Source: Clostridium tertium (GTDB taxonomy: Bacteria; Bacillota; Clostridia; Clostridiales; Clostridiaceae). From it: DNA of 64,000 nucleotides. Below, in pieces: positions 51,558-61,258 of the stretch. Location of the stretch: positions 62,001-126,000 of the forward strand of contig NZ_JAGGJY010000008.1 of assembly GCF_017873245.1 (NCBI RefSeq). Direction: 5' to 3'. The notes under the pieces are model-generated. The model did not search any database. It saw only the letters and a list, made by a program, of their open reading frames with translations, and was not told where the DNA came from. How positions within the stretch are numbered: position 1 is the stretch's first letter; each line of letters starts with the position of its first letter. Made by a program: the position numbers and the translations under genes.

Positions 51558-52463
51558 ATGAATATTAGTATTATTGATATGCCTATATTCTATGGATGTG
51601 ATAATCCTGGAGTTGAAAATGGGCCAAAAATTTTAAGAGAGAACAACCTTCTAGATATCTTTAATAAAAGCCACCAAGTCTGTGATATGGGCGAAGTTCA
51701 TGTAAAAAATGTTTCTTCAAATGATAAATACGCAGCTAACGCAAAAATGAAGTATTTAGATGAAGTTGTGAGATCAAATGTTGGACTAGCTGATAAAGTT
51801 TATGAGTCATTAAGTAAATCATATCTTCCTTTAGTTATAGGTGGAGATCATTCACTTGCTATAGGTAGTGTTGCTGGCTCAAGTAAATTTTTTGATGAAG
51901 ATCTTGCAGTAGTTTGGGTGGATGCTCATGGTGATATAAATACACACGAGACTTCCCCATCTGGAAACATTCACGGAATGCCTTTAGCTAGTTCCATGGG
52001 AATAGGCCATGAAATTTTGACTAACCTTTATTCTTCTAGCCAAAAGGTTAAACCTGAAAATGTATTTTTATTAGGTTGCAGAGACTTAGATTTAGGTGAA
52101 CTTGAATTAATCAAGGAATATAATCTTAACGTATGGACCATGAAAGATATTAAAACTAAGGGCATAAAAATTGTATTAAAAGAACTTTTAGAAGCTTTAA
52201 AAATGAAAAATGTAAAAAATATTCATTTTAGCTTTGATATTGATAGTCTAGATCCTTCTTATGTTCCAGGAACAGGTACTCCAGTAAAAGATGGACTAAC
52301 CTTCTCAGAAGGAAAACAAGTAATTGAAACTATAATTAACACTTCATTAGTTAGAGCTATGGATTTTGTAGAATTTAATCCAGCCTTAGATGATAATAAA
52401 AAGACATTGGAAACTTGTCTTGAGTTATTAAAGGTTATATCTAAAGCTTTTGAAGGAAAATAA
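51558..52463 (+). CDS. rocF: Arginase (ureohydrolase family)
   Basis: This 301-residue binuclear manganese enzyme probably hydrolyses arginine to ornithine and urea. The metal ligands are H98 in GGDHS, D122, H124 and D126 in VDAHGD, and D227 and D229 in SFDIDSLD. The blocks INTHETSPSGNIHGMPLA and PGTGTPVKDG are those of arginase rather than agmatinase, which supports the name. A CGGAGG site precedes the ATG. It is monocistronic; polyamine uptake genes lie 4 kb downstream. Confidence 0.88.
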   Translation: MNISIIDMPIFYGCDNPGVENGPKILRENNLLDIFNKSHQVCDMGEVHVKNVSSNDKYAANAKMKYLDEVVRSNVGLADKVYESLSKSYLPLVIGGDHSLAIGSVAGSSKFFDEDLAVVWVDAHGDINTHETSPSGNIHGMPLASSMGIGHEILTNLYSSSQKVKPENVFLLGCRDLDLGELELIKEYNLNVWTMKDIKTKGIKIVLKELLEALKMKNVKNIHFSFDIDSLDPSYVPGTGTPVKDGLTFSEGKQVIETIINTSLVRAMDFVEFNPALDDNKKTLETCLELLKVISKAFEGK

Positions 52464-52468
52464 ATAAG

Positions 52469-52504
52469 AAAAATAACTAATAGATTTCTATTAGTTATTT
52501 TTTT
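52469..52504 (+). terminator. Terminator of arginase
   Basis: AAATAACTAATAGA and TCTATTAGTTATTT form the stem, followed by a T run. Confidence 0.75.
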
Positions 52505-52601
52505 ATTATTAAGTATATCTTATAGTTCCATAATTATGTTTTAGGACTTTTTTTAAATTTATGTTATTATATAATAAGAAACTTAATCTTAGGAGGATAA
52601 A

Positions 52602-53231
52602 ATGAAACTACTATTTTTTGATACAGAGACAACTAGCATAAAGCCAGGTAATATATGTCAATTAAGTTATATAGTTATAGATGCTTCAGTAAAACCGCAA
52701 AAGACTATTGGAAAAAACTTTTTCTTTACAGTAGATAGCATGGATGAAGGTGCAGAAGCTATTCATGGATTTTCACTTGAAAAATTATATGACCTTTCAG
52801 AAGGTAAAGAATTTTTAGATTGTGTCCATGAATTTATGCCAGATTTCTTCGATGCAGATTTTATAATAGGACATAATGTTCAATTCGATATAAAATTTTT
52901 AAAACATGAGTTACAACAGCTTTGGGAAGCAGGTCTTATAGATACAACTTGGGAGCCTAAAAATACATTTTGTACTATGGCATATTATAAGTCTCCTTGT
53001 AACTTACCAAGTCCATCTGGAAATATAAAAAATCCTAAGCTTGCAGAAGTTATAGATTTTCTTCAAATTTCTGAAGATCAAATAACAAATAAGGCAAATG
53101 AATTATTTGAAGGTAGTGGAAACTACCATGATGCTAGATTTGATACAGCTGCTACTTATTTAACAGTTATTCAAGGTATGAAAAAAGGATTAATTCCTGC
53201 AGGATATTTTTCAAATCTATTAAAAAAATAA
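52602..53231 (+). CDS. DnaQ-like 3'-5' exonuclease (DEDDh type)
   Basis: This 209-residue protein has the exonuclease fold of DNA polymerase III epsilon: FFDTET (D7, E9) for ExoI, HNVQFDIKFL (H91, D96) for ExoII, and YHDARFDT for ExoIII. There is no polymerase or helicase domain, so it is a stand-alone proofreading-type or RNA-trimming nuclease. AGGAGG precedes the ATG. Confidence 0.9.
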   Translation: MKLLFFDTETTSIKPGNICQLSYIVIDASVKPQKTIGKNFFFTVDSMDEGAEAIHGFSLEKLYDLSEGKEFLDCVHEFMPDFFDADFIIGHNVQFDIKFLKHELQQLWEAGLIDTTWEPKNTFCTMAYYKSPCNLPSPSGNIKNPKLAEVIDFLQISEDQITNKANELFEGSGNYHDARFDTAATYLTVIQGMKKGLIPAGYFSNLLKK

Positions 53232-53237
53232 TTTTTT

Positions 53238-53277
53238 AATAATAAATCCCTAGAATAGCCTCTAGGGATTTATTATT
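53238..53277. terminator. Bidirectional terminator
   Basis: AATAATAAATCCCTAGA (53238-53254) and TCTAGGGATTTATTATT (53261-53277) form a perfect 17-bp stem between convergent dnaQ-like and pflA genes. Confidence 0.85.
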
Positions 53278-53291
53278 GCTTAAAATAGATT

Positions 53292-54005
53292 TTAAAACTC
53301 ACTAAAAAACTTTTCTTTAAGTAATTTACACTTTTCTTTATCCATAGCTGGAGTTCCATCTAACCTATATTTTAATCCTAATGTTTCATATTTATTTACA
53401 CCTAATAAATGATATGGCAATAATTCTACCTTTTCAACATTTTCTAAAGAATTAATAAACTCTTTAAGTTCTTGCATGTACTCTTCACTATCTGTCTTTC
53501 CTGGTACAACTACTTGTCTTATCCAAAGCTTAGTACCTGACTTTTTGCATGCATCTAAAAATTTATTTGTTTCATCTATTTTAAAACCTGTCATATCCTT
53601 ATATCCAGCTTCTGATAAATGCTTGACATCATATAATACTAAATCAGTATATTTTAAAATTTCATCATATTCTCCAAATCCAACACCTGATGTATCTAAA
53701 CACGTATGTATTCCTTCAGCTTTACATTCCTTAAGAACTTCCAATAAAAACTCTGGTTGTCTTAATGGATCTCCACCTGAAAAAGTAACTCCACCACCTG
53801 AAGTAGCAAAATAACTTTTATATCTTTTTATTTTTTTAACCAATTCTTCTGAAGTATATTCATTACCTTCATTTTCACTCCATGTATCTGGGTTATGACA
53901 ATAAAGACATCTTAATTTGCAACCTTGAAAAAATACTACTACTCTAATACCTGGTCCATCAACTAGTCCCATACTTTCAATTGAATGAATTCTACCTTTT
54001 AGCAT
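53292..54005 (-). CDS. pflA: Pyruvate formate-lyase activating enzyme
   Basis: This 237-residue radical SAM enzyme installs the glycyl radical on pyruvate formate-lyase. The iron-sulfur cysteines C29, C33 and C36 lie in FFQGCKLRCLYCHNPDTW. GGGVTFSGGDPLRQPEF and KLWIRQVVVPGKTD are further family blocks. It has its own promoter. No pflB is adjacent, whereas the two are usually neighbours, so it may serve a distant glycyl-radical enzyme. Confidence 0.92.
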   Translation of the reverse strand: MLKGRIHSIESMGLVDGPGIRVVVFFQGCKLRCLYCHNPDTWSENEGNEYTSEELVKKIKRYKSYFATSGGGVTFSGGDPLRQPEFLLEVLKECKAEGIHTCLDTSGVGFGEYDEILKYTDLVLYDVKHLSEAGYKDMTGFKIDETNKFLDACKKSGTKLWIRQVVVPGKTDSEEYMQELKEFINSLENVEKVELLPYHLLGVNKYETLGLKYRLDGTPAMDKEKCKLLKEKFFSEF

Positions 54006-54058
54006 ATCTATCTTCTCCTCTTTTGGGAAATTAACAATAAAATTATATTCTCTTATTC

Positions 54059-54087
54059 ATTATAAGTTCTATATAAGAAATTGTCTA
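54059..54087 (-). promoter_or_regulatory. pflA promoter
   Basis: On the minus strand TAGACA (54087-54082) and a perfect TATAAT (54064-54059) are 17 bases apart, giving a start about 45 bases before the ATG. Confidence 0.75.
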
Positions 54088-54243
54088 TTATTTAAAGAGC
54101 TGTATAAGACACCCCCTTAGTTAGAATATAAAATATTAGGTTTCAGTAGTGTTCTATAATGAAATGCATAAATTTATATTTTTTTAGCCTATTTTTATTA
54201 CTCTATACCTCACTCTTTAATTCTCAAACATCTACTAGCAAAA

Positions 54244-54271
54244 AGATATACCTACATAAATAGGTATATCT
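54244..54271 (-). terminator. Terminator of the GNAT/DJ-1 fusion gene
   Basis: AGATATACCTA (54244-54254) and TAGGTATATCT (54261-54271) form an 11-bp stem, with TTTTTGC following on the minus strand. Confidence 0.75.
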
Positions 54272-54317
54272 CATATGATTCTATATATTTTTTAGATTTC
54301 ATAAATAACGCTATATA

Positions 54318-55388
54318 TTATATAAACCCAAGTTCCTTATATAACTCTTTGCTTATATCTTCACCAACTAATTTCTTAATAATTTCTACACAAAGCTCTA
54401 TAATCCCAATCATATTTGAAGCAAACATTAATTTCCCGTTATCAACAAATGACCTCTTAATTTCAATTGCCCCCTCTATTTTCCATTTAGATTCAGGAAT
54501 TGCAACTCCGTTTATATCATTAAACTTATCGAGAAAATAAATTCCATTAGAAAATGTAGTTATATAATCACACTCATTATATCTTTTTCTTATATAATTC
54601 ATCAGAATATTATCATTGGTAGCTATAGCTGCCCCTACTCCTCCTGGGATTATAACTATGTTTGGATTAAATATATCAGTACCTACTATTTTATCAACTG
54701 TTATGTCTATATTATTTGATTTAATTTTTGCCTTACTTGATACCGAATGTATTTTAAAGTAATCATCTTCCAAAAGTTCATTTATCTTTGCGAATATATT
54801 AAATACAATCGAATATTCCATTATATCCATATCATCATACGCTAAAACAGCAATTTTTTTCTTATTACTTATTTTACAATTTAAAAAGTTATTCTTAGTT
54901 AATTTATATGTGTATTGCTTTCTAAAATTATTTATTTCTTCAAATCCGACTTTCTTTAATAAAGATTTAGCCTCTTTTGTTCTTACAGTATCTATTATAG
55001 CTTCTCCCCCGAAGTCTAAAAAATAATACTCTAAAAGTAATCTTAAGGCCTCTTCTCCATATCCCATTCTTCTATATTCATGATGTATTTTTATATTTAT
55101 TCTCGCTACCTTAGTTGCAGAATTGTATCCATGAAAACTCACTTCTCCAATAGCCTTATCATCAGTTGTATATACCAAGCAATAAAAGTTTTTCCCATCA
55201 GTAGGTTGTATCATTTTCTTATAAAACATTTCCCATTTTTCTCTTGGAAATGAATATGCCTCCCCAACCTCACCCATATTCTCCTTATTTCCCCATAAAT
55301 CTTTAACAAAAGATAGCTCTTCAAAGCTAGGTTTCCTTATATAAGCTATCTTTCCATTTCTTCTATATAAACTTAACTTTTCATTCAT
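54318..55388 (-). CDS. GNAT acetyltransferase fused to a DJ-1/PfpI domain
   Basis: Residues about 16-165 form a GNAT acetyltransferase, with the acetyl-CoA loop RRMGYGEEA at 106-114 and KVGFEEINNFRKQY after it. Residues about 175-350 form a DJ-1/PfpI (class I glutamine amidotransferase-like) domain with IAVLAYDDMDIMEY and VIIPGGVGA. In the usual nucleophile elbow the cysteine is replaced by serine (S280 in TTFSNG), so the second domain may bind rather than cleave. The frame is continuous. The substrate is unknown. Confidence 0.82.
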   Translation of the reverse strand: MNEKLSLYRRNGKIAYIRKPSFEELSFVKDLWGNKENMGEVGEAYSFPREKWEMFYKKMIQPTDGKNFYCLVYTTDDKAIGEVSFHGYNSATKVARINIKIHHEYRRMGYGEEALRLLLEYYFLDFGGEAIIDTVRTKEAKSLLKKVGFEEINNFRKQYTYKLTKNNFLNCKISNKKKIAVLAYDDMDIMEYSIVFNIFAKINELLEDDYFKIHSVSSKAKIKSNNIDITVDKIVGTDIFNPNIVIIPGGVGAAIATNDNILMNYIRKRYNECDYITTFSNGIYFLDKFNDINGVAIPESKWKIEGAIEIKRSFVDNGKLMFASNMIGIIELCVEIIKKLVGEDISKELYKELGFI

Positions 55389-55741
55389 TATCTCACCTAT
55401 AAATATTACTTTATTCTTCCAGTCAACATATAGTTTACTATCTCATAAAATCGATGTTTTATCAAGCTATATAGACTTAATATAAGAAATAAGCAATTTA
55501 AATTTAATATTTTTTTAATAATACTAATTAATCTTATTATAGGTAATAAATTGAAAATGTAGATTTCTTCTATATTTTAAAGCTATAATAATTTTCAGTA
55601 ATTTCAGACAGTCTTTTTTTACTTAGTATTTCTAAACTTTTAGTGTTGTTTTATTAAACTAATTTTTAAAGAAATCCAATGCACTTTAATAGAATCAACA
55701 CTTTCAGAAAAAATTTTTTATATGTTTTTTCACAAAAAATA

Positions 55742-55770
55742 TTGATTTATATATAATTAAAATATATAAT
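55742..55770 (+). promoter_or_regulatory. Promoter of the regulator-potABCD operon
   Basis: TTGATT (55742-55747) and a perfect TATAAT (55765-55770) are 17 bases apart. The start is expected near 55777, upstream of the palindrome at 55794. Confidence 0.75.
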
Positions 55771-55793
55771 ATCTATTGTTTGTTTAGTAATTT

Positions 55794-55808
55794 TAAACCT
55801 AAGGTTTA
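55794..55808. promoter_or_regulatory. 7-1-7 palindromic operator before the XRE-cupin gene
   Basis: TAAACCTAAGGTTTA is a perfect palindrome about 17-31 bases after the expected start and 35 bases before the GTG. It is the natural candidate for autoregulation by the XRE-cupin protein. Confidence 0.65.
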
Positions 55809-55842
55809 GTATTATAAAATTTATTGAAGTAGAGGTGTAGTT

Positions 55843-56382
55843 GTGGAAATCGGAGAAAAGATACGTAGATTACGTATCGAAAAGCAATTAACTCAAGAAG
55901 AACTTGCTAATAGATGCGAACTGTCTAAAGGATTCATATCTCAAGTAGAAAATGATTTAACTTCTCCATCAATAGCAACGTTAATAGATATCCTGGAGAT
56001 ACTTGGAACTAATCTTACAGAGTTCTTTAGTGAGGCTAGTGAGGAAAAGGTTACATATACATATGAAGATATGTTTGAAACTGAAAATGAAGATTTAAAA
56101 TATAAGCTAATGTGGCTTATACCAAATGCTCAAAAAAATGAAATGGAACCAATTATGATAACTTTAGAACCAGGTGGGCAATATATAGAAGAAGAACCTC
56201 ATGAAGGTGAAGAATTTGGTTTTGTTTTATCTGGAACTATACTATTACATTTAGGAAAAAAGAAGTTCAAAGTTAAAAAGGGCGAAAGCTTCTATTTTAA
56301 GCCTAGATCTAATCACTATATTTCAAACGGAGGAAAAACACAAGCCAAAGTTATTTGGATAAGTACTCCACCATCATTTTAA
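55843..56382 (+). CDS. XRE-family regulator with cupin domain, upstream of potABCD
   Basis: The start is a GTG with AGAGGTG upstream; the product has 179 residues. An N-terminal helix-turn-helix (about 7-61, [27 protein letters not shown]) is joined to a C-terminal cupin (about 105-177, [16 protein letters not shown]). This architecture resembles PuuR, the putrescine-responsive repressor. It heads the polyamine transporter operon, so it probably senses polyamine and represses the operon. The link is from context. Confidence 0.88.
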   Translation: MEIGEKIRRLRIEKQLTQEELANRCELSKGFISQVENDLTSPSIATLIDILEILGTNLTEFFSEASEEKVTYTYEDMFETENEDLKYKLMWLIPNAQKNEMEPIMITLEPGGQYIEEEPHEGEEFGFVLSGTILLHLGKKKFKVKKGESFYFKPRSNHYISNGGKTQAKVIWISTPPSF

Positions 56383-56405
56383 ATCAACAGAAAGAGGTGT
56401 TTATT

Positions 56406-57455
56406 TTGAAACAAAATATAATTGAAATAAAAGGTGTTTCTAAAACCTTTAAAGATAATTGTGTTTTAGACAACCTTTCATTAAATATTAAAAAGAATGA
56501 ATTTTTAACATTACTTGGCCCTAGTGGATGTGGAAAAACAACAACATTAAAAATAATTGCTGGATTTGAAGATGCAGATAAAGGTGAAGTTTTATTTAAT
56601 GGAACTGATATCTCAACTTTACCTCCCTATAAAAGGCAAGTAAACACCGTATTCCAAAAATATGCTTTGTTTCCTCATATGAATGTATATGAAAATGTTG
56701 CATTTGGATTAAAAATTAAAAAGACTCCTAAAAATGAAATAGATTCAAAGGTTAAAGAAATGCTTAAATTAGTTTCTTTAGAAGGATTTGAAAAAAGAAG
56801 TGTTGATTCCTTAAGTGGTGGACAACAGCAAAGAGTTGCAATTGCAAGAGCTTTAATTAATGAACCTGAAGTTCTTCTTTTAGATGAACCTCTTGGGGCA
56901 CTTGATTTAAAACTTAGAAAAGAAATGCAAATTGAACTTAAAAGAATACAACAAAGACTTGGAATTACATTTATATTTGTAACTCATGACCAAGAAGAAG
57001 CTTTAACTATGTCTGATACTATCATAGTTATGAACAAAGGTAAAATTCAGCAAATGGGTTCTCCCGAAGACATATATAATGAACCAGCTAATGCTTTTGT
57101 TGCTGACTTTATAGGTGAAAGCAACATTTTAGATGGTACTATGTTAGAAGATTTTAAAGTAGAATTCTGTAATAAAACTTTCGAATGTGTTGACAAGGGA
57201 TTTAAGCAAAACGAATTAATTGATGTAGTTATAAGACCAGAAGATATAAAAATTGTATCTCCTGATAAAGGAATGATAAAAGGAACTGTTAAATCAATAA
57301 TTTTTAAAGGTGTTCATTATGAAATAGAAGTTGAAGAAGGAAGTAATACATGGATAATCCATAATACTAAATTTGCAGAAGTAAATTCTGTTATAGGATT
57401 AGATATTTATCCAGAAGATATTCATATTATGAGAAAGGTTTCAAATAATGAGTAA
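56406..57455 (+). CDS. potA: Spermidine/putrescine ABC transporter ATPase
   Basis: I choose a TTG at 56406 (349 residues, the usual PotA length), with AGAGGTG upstream. Walker [10 protein letters not shown] is at 38-46, the Q-loop at Q84, LSGGQ at 136-140, and Walker B ends D160 E161. A C-terminal TOBE regulatory domain (about 270-345) follows. It is the ATPase for PotBCD. The end overlaps potB by 8 bases. Confidence 0.94.
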   Translation: MKQNIIEIKGVSKTFKDNCVLDNLSLNIKKNEFLTLLGPSGCGKTTTLKIIAGFEDADKGEVLFNGTDISTLPPYKRQVNTVFQKYALFPHMNVYENVAFGLKIKKTPKNEIDSKVKEMLKLVSLEGFEKRSVDSLSGGQQQRVAIARALINEPEVLLLDEPLGALDLKLRKEMQIELKRIQQRLGITFIFVTHDQEEALTMSDTIIVMNKGKIQQMGSPEDIYNEPANAFVADFIGESNILDGTMLEDFKVEFCNKTFECVDKGFKQNELIDVVIRPEDIKIVSPDKGMIKGTVKSIIFKGVHYEIEVEEGSNTWIIHNTKFAEVNSVIGLDIYPEDIHIMRKVSNNE

Positions 57456-58302
57456 GGCAAATAAAGCTAATAGAAACATTGCTGCATCTCCTTTCATAAT
57501 CTGGAGTGCCCTATTTATTGTAATTCCTTTATTAATAGTTCTATTCTTCGGCTTTACTGTAACAACACCTGAAGGAGACTATGTATTCTCCTTAGAAAAC
57601 TTTACAAGACTGCTTCAACCTCAATATATAAAGGTTTTTGGACGAAGCTTATGGCTTGCTTTATTATCTACAATATGGTGCTTAGTTTTAGGATATCCTG
57701 TTGCATATATTATATCCAAAATGAAACCTTCTAAAGGTAACATTTTAATAATGCTTTTTATAGTACCTATGTGGATGAACTTCTTGCTTAGAACCTATGC
57801 TTGGTTACCTATATTAGGTAAAAACGGATTTATAAATAATATTCTTGGATATTTCGGAGTTGGTCCTTTTACTTTCTTATATAATGATGGTGCTGTAATA
57901 CTTGGTATGATTTATAACTTTTTACCATTCATGGTACTGCCAATCTATACTGTATTAACAAAAATGGATAAAGACTTATTAAATGCCGCTGCTGATTTAG
58001 GTGCAAATAGAAGTGAAATATTTAGAAAAATAGTACTTCCATTAAGTATGCCAGGAGTAGTTTCAGGAATAACTATGGTATTTATGCCTGCTGTTTCTAC
58101 ATTTGTAATATCTAGATTACTTGGTGGCGGACAATATATGCTTTTAGGTAACTTAATTGAACAACAATTTACTATGATGGGTGATTGGAACTTTGGTTCA
58201 TCTATCTCAATATTTATGATGATAATAATATTAATTTCTATGGCTATAATGAGTAAATTTGATAATTCTGATGCTAAAGAAGGAGGTGGTCAATTATGGT
58301 AA
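57448..58302 (+). CDS. potB: Spermidine/putrescine ABC transporter permease PotB
   Basis: This 284-residue permease has six membrane helices and the inner-loop EAA motif, [24 protein letters not shown], which contacts PotA. It overlaps potA by 8 bases and potC by 7, which shows tight translational coupling. Confidence 0.93.
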   Translation: MSKANKANRNIAASPFIIWSALFIVIPLLIVLFFGFTVTTPEGDYVFSLENFTRLLQPQYIKVFGRSLWLALLSTIWCLVLGYPVAYIISKMKPSKGNILIMLFIVPMWMNFLLRTYAWLPILGKNGFINNILGYFGVGPFTFLYNDGAVILGMIYNFLPFMVLPIYTVLTKMDKDLLNAAADLGANRSEIFRKIVLPLSMPGVVSGITMVFMPAVSTFVISRLLGGGQYMLLGNLIEQQFTMMGDWNFGSSISIFMMIIILISMAIMSKFDNSDAKEGGGQLW

Positions 58303-59108
58303 AGAAACTAGAAAATTTTATTAAAAAGTTTTATTTATTATTAGTATTTATCTTTTTATATACACCTATAGTTGCCTTAATAGTATTCTCCTTCAATGAT
58401 TCTAAGACTATGGGAAAATGGTCAGGCTTCACATTTAAATGGTATGGTGAGCTTTTTAAGAACGAAAGAATTATGCAAGCTTTATTCTTTACAGTTGTTA
58501 TAGCTGTTATTTCTTCTATAGTAGCTACAATAATTGGTACTTTAGCAGCAATTGGAATAAATAAAATGAAAGGTCCTAAAAAAGCCCTTTTATTAAATAT
58601 AAATTATCTGCCTGTATTAAATCCTGATATAGTAACTGGTATTGCCTTAATGAGTTTATTTATATTCATTAGACCACTTACAAAATTAGATTTTGGATTT
58701 ACTACAATGTTACTAGCTCATATTACATTTAATATTCCTTATGTGATATTAGCAGTTTTACCAAAGCTTAGACAATTACCTGAAAATATTGAAGAAGCTG
58801 CATTAGATTTAGGAGCTACACCGTCTTATACATTAAGAAAAATAATATTGCCTCAAATTAAACCTGGTATCTTTGCTGGTATGCTAATGGCATTTACAAT
58901 GTCTATTGATGATTTTGTTATTAGTTTCTTCACAGCTGGCCCAGGAGTTACAAACCTTTCTATAGAAATTTTTGCTATGGCAAGAAGAGGTATTAAACCT
59001 GAAATTAATGCCCTTTCTACTTTAATGTTTGTAACTGTTCTAACTCTTCTATTAATTGCTAATAGAAAAGAATTTACATCAAGAGGTGATAAAATTGAAG
59101 AAGCTTAA
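58296..59108 (+). CDS. potC: Spermidine/putrescine ABC transporter permease PotC
   Basis: This 270-residue second permease has six membrane helices and the EAA loop EEAALDLGATPSYTLRKIILPQIKPG. It pairs with PotB to form the channel. The end overlaps potD by 14 bases. Confidence 0.93.
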   Translation: MVKKLENFIKKFYLLLVFIFLYTPIVALIVFSFNDSKTMGKWSGFTFKWYGELFKNERIMQALFFTVVIAVISSIVATIIGTLAAIGINKMKGPKKALLLNINYLPVLNPDIVTGIALMSLFIFIRPLTKLDFGFTTMLLAHITFNIPYVILAVLPKLRQLPENIEEAALDLGATPSYTLRKIILPQIKPGIFAGMLMAFTMSIDDFVISFFTAGPGVTNLSIEIFAMARRGIKPEINALSTLMFVTVLTLLLIANRKEFTSRGDKIEEA

Positions 59109-60162
59109 GAAGTCTATTGCTATTTTATCTTCATTATTTTTAATATCCTCATCTTTTGTAGGATGTTCTAAAAATGAAGATAGCTCTAAAAGTACAAGGA
59201 CCCTCAATGTATTTAACTATGGGGATTATATAAATGAGGATTTAATTTCAAAGTTCGAAGAAGAAACAGGTATAGATGTAATCTATGATACCTATGAATC
59301 TAATGAAATTATGTATCAAAAAGTTAAAAATAGTCCCGGTACATATGATTTAATTTTTCCTTCTGATTATATGGTGGAAAAAATGATTAACGAAGATATG
59401 TTAGAAAAAATAGATTTTAATAACATCCCAAATTATAAGAATATTGGTGAAGACTTCAAAAATCTTCCTTATGATCCTAATAATGAATATTCTGTTCCTT
59501 ATATGTGGGGAACAATAGGTATAATATATGATGCTGATAAAGTTGATGATCCTGTTGACAGCTGGGATATTTTATGGAATTCTAAATATAAAGGTGAAAT
59601 ATTTATGTTTGATTCAATAAGAGATACCCTTGCAATTTCCTTAGTTAAACTTGGCTATTCATTAAATTCAGTTGACAAAAATGAATTAGATGAAGCTGCT
59701 AAAGAATTAATAAGACAAAAACCATTAGTTCAATCATACGTTATGGACGAAGTTAAAGATAAGATGATTAATGGTGAAGCTACATTTGCTACTGTTTATT
59801 CTGGAGATGCTATATTTATTCAAGAAGAAGCTCCTGATTTAAACCTTCAATATGTAGTTCCAAAGGAAGGTTCTAATAAATGGTTTGACGTTATGGTTAT
59901 ACCAAAGGGTGCTAAACATAAATCTGAAGCTGAAGAATTTATAAACTTCTTATCAGAACCTGAAAATGCTAAAGAAAATGTTGAATATATAGGCTATGCA
60001 ACACCTAATACAGCAGCTTATGAATTATTAGATGAAGAAACTCAAGAAAATGAAACTGTTTATCCTCCTGAAGAAGTTCTTGATAAATGCGATATATTTA
60101 AAGATCTAGGGAACAAGATAAAATTATATGATGATGCATGGTTAAAAGTAAAAATAGACTAA
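59095..60162 (+). CDS. potD: Spermidine/putrescine-binding lipoprotein PotD
   Basis: I choose a TTG at 59095 (355 residues) with AGAGGTGA upstream. A lipoprotein signal ends in SFVGC (C24). The mature domain is a type II periplasmic-binding-type protein with LNVFNYGDYINEDLISKFEEE and YVVPKEGSNKWFDVMVIPKGA, the PotD pattern. It catches polyamines outside the cell and hands them to PotBC. It ends the operon. Confidence 0.93.
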   Translation: MKKLKKSIAILSSLFLISSSFVGCSKNEDSSKSTRTLNVFNYGDYINEDLISKFEEETGIDVIYDTYESNEIMYQKVKNSPGTYDLIFPSDYMVEKMINEDMLEKIDFNNIPNYKNIGEDFKNLPYDPNNEYSVPYMWGTIGIIYDADKVDDPVDSWDILWNSKYKGEIFMFDSIRDTLAISLVKLGYSLNSVDKNELDEAAKELIRQKPLVQSYVMDEVKDKMINGEATFATVYSGDAIFIQEEAPDLNLQYVVPKEGSNKWFDVMVIPKGAKHKSEAEEFINFLSEPENAKENVEYIGYATPNTAAYELLDEETQENETVYPPEEVLDKCDIFKDLGNKIKLYDDAWLKVKID

Positions 60163-60185
60163 AAAATATTCCATAATACAATTAG

Positions 60186-60228
60186 AAATATGGTAGCCTT
60201 TCGGTATGAAATGCTACCATATTTTTTT
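60186..60228 (+). terminator. Terminator of the pot operon
   Basis: AAATATGGTAGC (60186-60197) and GCTACCATATTT (60213-60224), followed by a T run, lie right after the potD stop. Confidence 0.85.
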
Positions 60229-60274
60229 AATTTTATATACTAAATTAAGTGTTCTTTACAATATATTTTTTAGT

Positions 60275-60685
60275 TTATAAGTTTGAATCTCCAAACCATA
60301 ATTTAATTTCTCTTTTAGCACTTTCTATGCTATCAGATGCATGAACACAGTTTTCCCTATTATTTGTTGCATATAATTTTCTTATAGTTCCTTCTTTAGC
60401 TTCTTCTGGATTTGTACTACCATTAATTTCTCTTATCTTCTCAATTGCATTTTCTCCTTCTAAAATTAATGCACATAAGGGACCTTTAGTTATAAAAATT
60501 ATTAATGGTTCAAAAAAACTTTTCCCAATATGTTCTTCATAATGCCTACATGCAAATTCCTTAGATATCGTTTCCATTTTTAGTGCAACTACTTTAAGCC
60601 CATTTTCTTCATATTTATTAATTATCTTTCCTATTAAATTTTTTTCTACAGCATCTGGCTTTATAAGTACTAATGACTTTTCCAT
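60275..60685 (-). CDS. ndk: Nucleoside diphosphate kinase
   Basis: Ndk equalises nucleoside triphosphates through a phosphohistidine. The 136-residue protein has LVLIKPDAVEKNLIG at the start, the active-site H115 in NCVHASDSIESAKREI, and conserved R and N residues. AAAGGAGG precedes the ATG. Single-gene unit. Confidence 0.96.
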   Translation of the reverse strand: MEKSLVLIKPDAVEKNLIGKIINKYEENGLKVVALKMETISKEFACRHYEEHIGKSFFEPLIIFITKGPLCALILEGENAIEKIREINGSTNPEEAKEGTIRKLYATNNRENCVHASDSIESAKREIKLWFGDSNL

Positions 60686-60815
60686 AATATTCCCCCTCCT
60701 TTAAAATCCTCATCTAAATTATACCATTTTTTATATAAAATATTAATCCTTTCTTCATAATAATCTTGTACTTATGATATAATTTTTATAATTATTCTAT
60801 TAAAGGAGTGATATT

Positions 60816-61085
60816 ATGGTAAGATATTATATTATTGTTGAAGGCAGAGTTCAAGATGTTGGTTTCAGATATTTTTGTCAAATGAATGCAACTAACCTAA
60901 ACTTAACAGGATGGGTTCGTAATATGGATAATAGTATGGTTGAAATGGAAGTTCAAGGTGATGAGAAAATATTATTAAAATTTATTAGTATAATAAGTAA
61001 AGGAAATTATTTTATAAGAATAGATTCCGTATCAAAAAAAGAAATTAATTTAGTTCCATCAGAAACTAAATTTAAAATAAAATAG
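60816..61085 (+). CDS. acyP: Acylphosphatase
   Basis: This 89-residue protein hydrolyses carboxyl-phosphate bonds such as acetyl phosphate. It has the GRVQDVGFRYF loop with R18 and N36 in GWVRNMDN, the catalytic pair. AAAGGAG precedes the ATG. Its stop codon lies in the terminal repeat of the element that follows. Confidence 0.93.
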   Translation: MVRYYIIVEGRVQDVGFRYFCQMNATNLNLTGWVRNMDNSMVEMEVQGDEKILLKFISIISKGNYFIRIDSVSKKEINLVPSETKFKIK

Positions 61086-61257
61086 AGGCTGTCGTACAAT
61101 TAAAAATGTAAAATTTAGAATGTAGAATGAAGGTAAAAACTACTGAAAGTAGTTTTTTAATAATATAAATTTAAGTATTTCAGTATGAAATATCACCTCA
61201 ATTTTAAGTTTTACATTCTACATTTTACCTTAAATAGCTTTATGCGATAGTCTCTAT
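61082..61257. mobile_element. MITE-like non-coding element
   Basis: About 176 bases with terminal inverted repeats of 18 bases (61082-61099 and 61240-61257, four mismatches, all transitions), beginning ATAGAGGCTGTCG. Inside are a second inverted pair with TAGAATG/CATTCTA-type arms and a small hairpin AAAAACTAC...GTAGTTTTT. There is no open frame. The outer ends resemble those of some Firmicute insertion sequences, so it could have been moved in trans; a transposase is not in the window. Confidence 0.65.
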
Positions 61258-61258
61258 T

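Noticed and set aside
61082..61257. Simple bidirectional terminator between acyP and the glucosaminidase gene
   Set aside because: The paired structure is about 176 bases with nested arms and defined ends, far larger than a terminator, so an element is the better reading, though it may also stop transcription.
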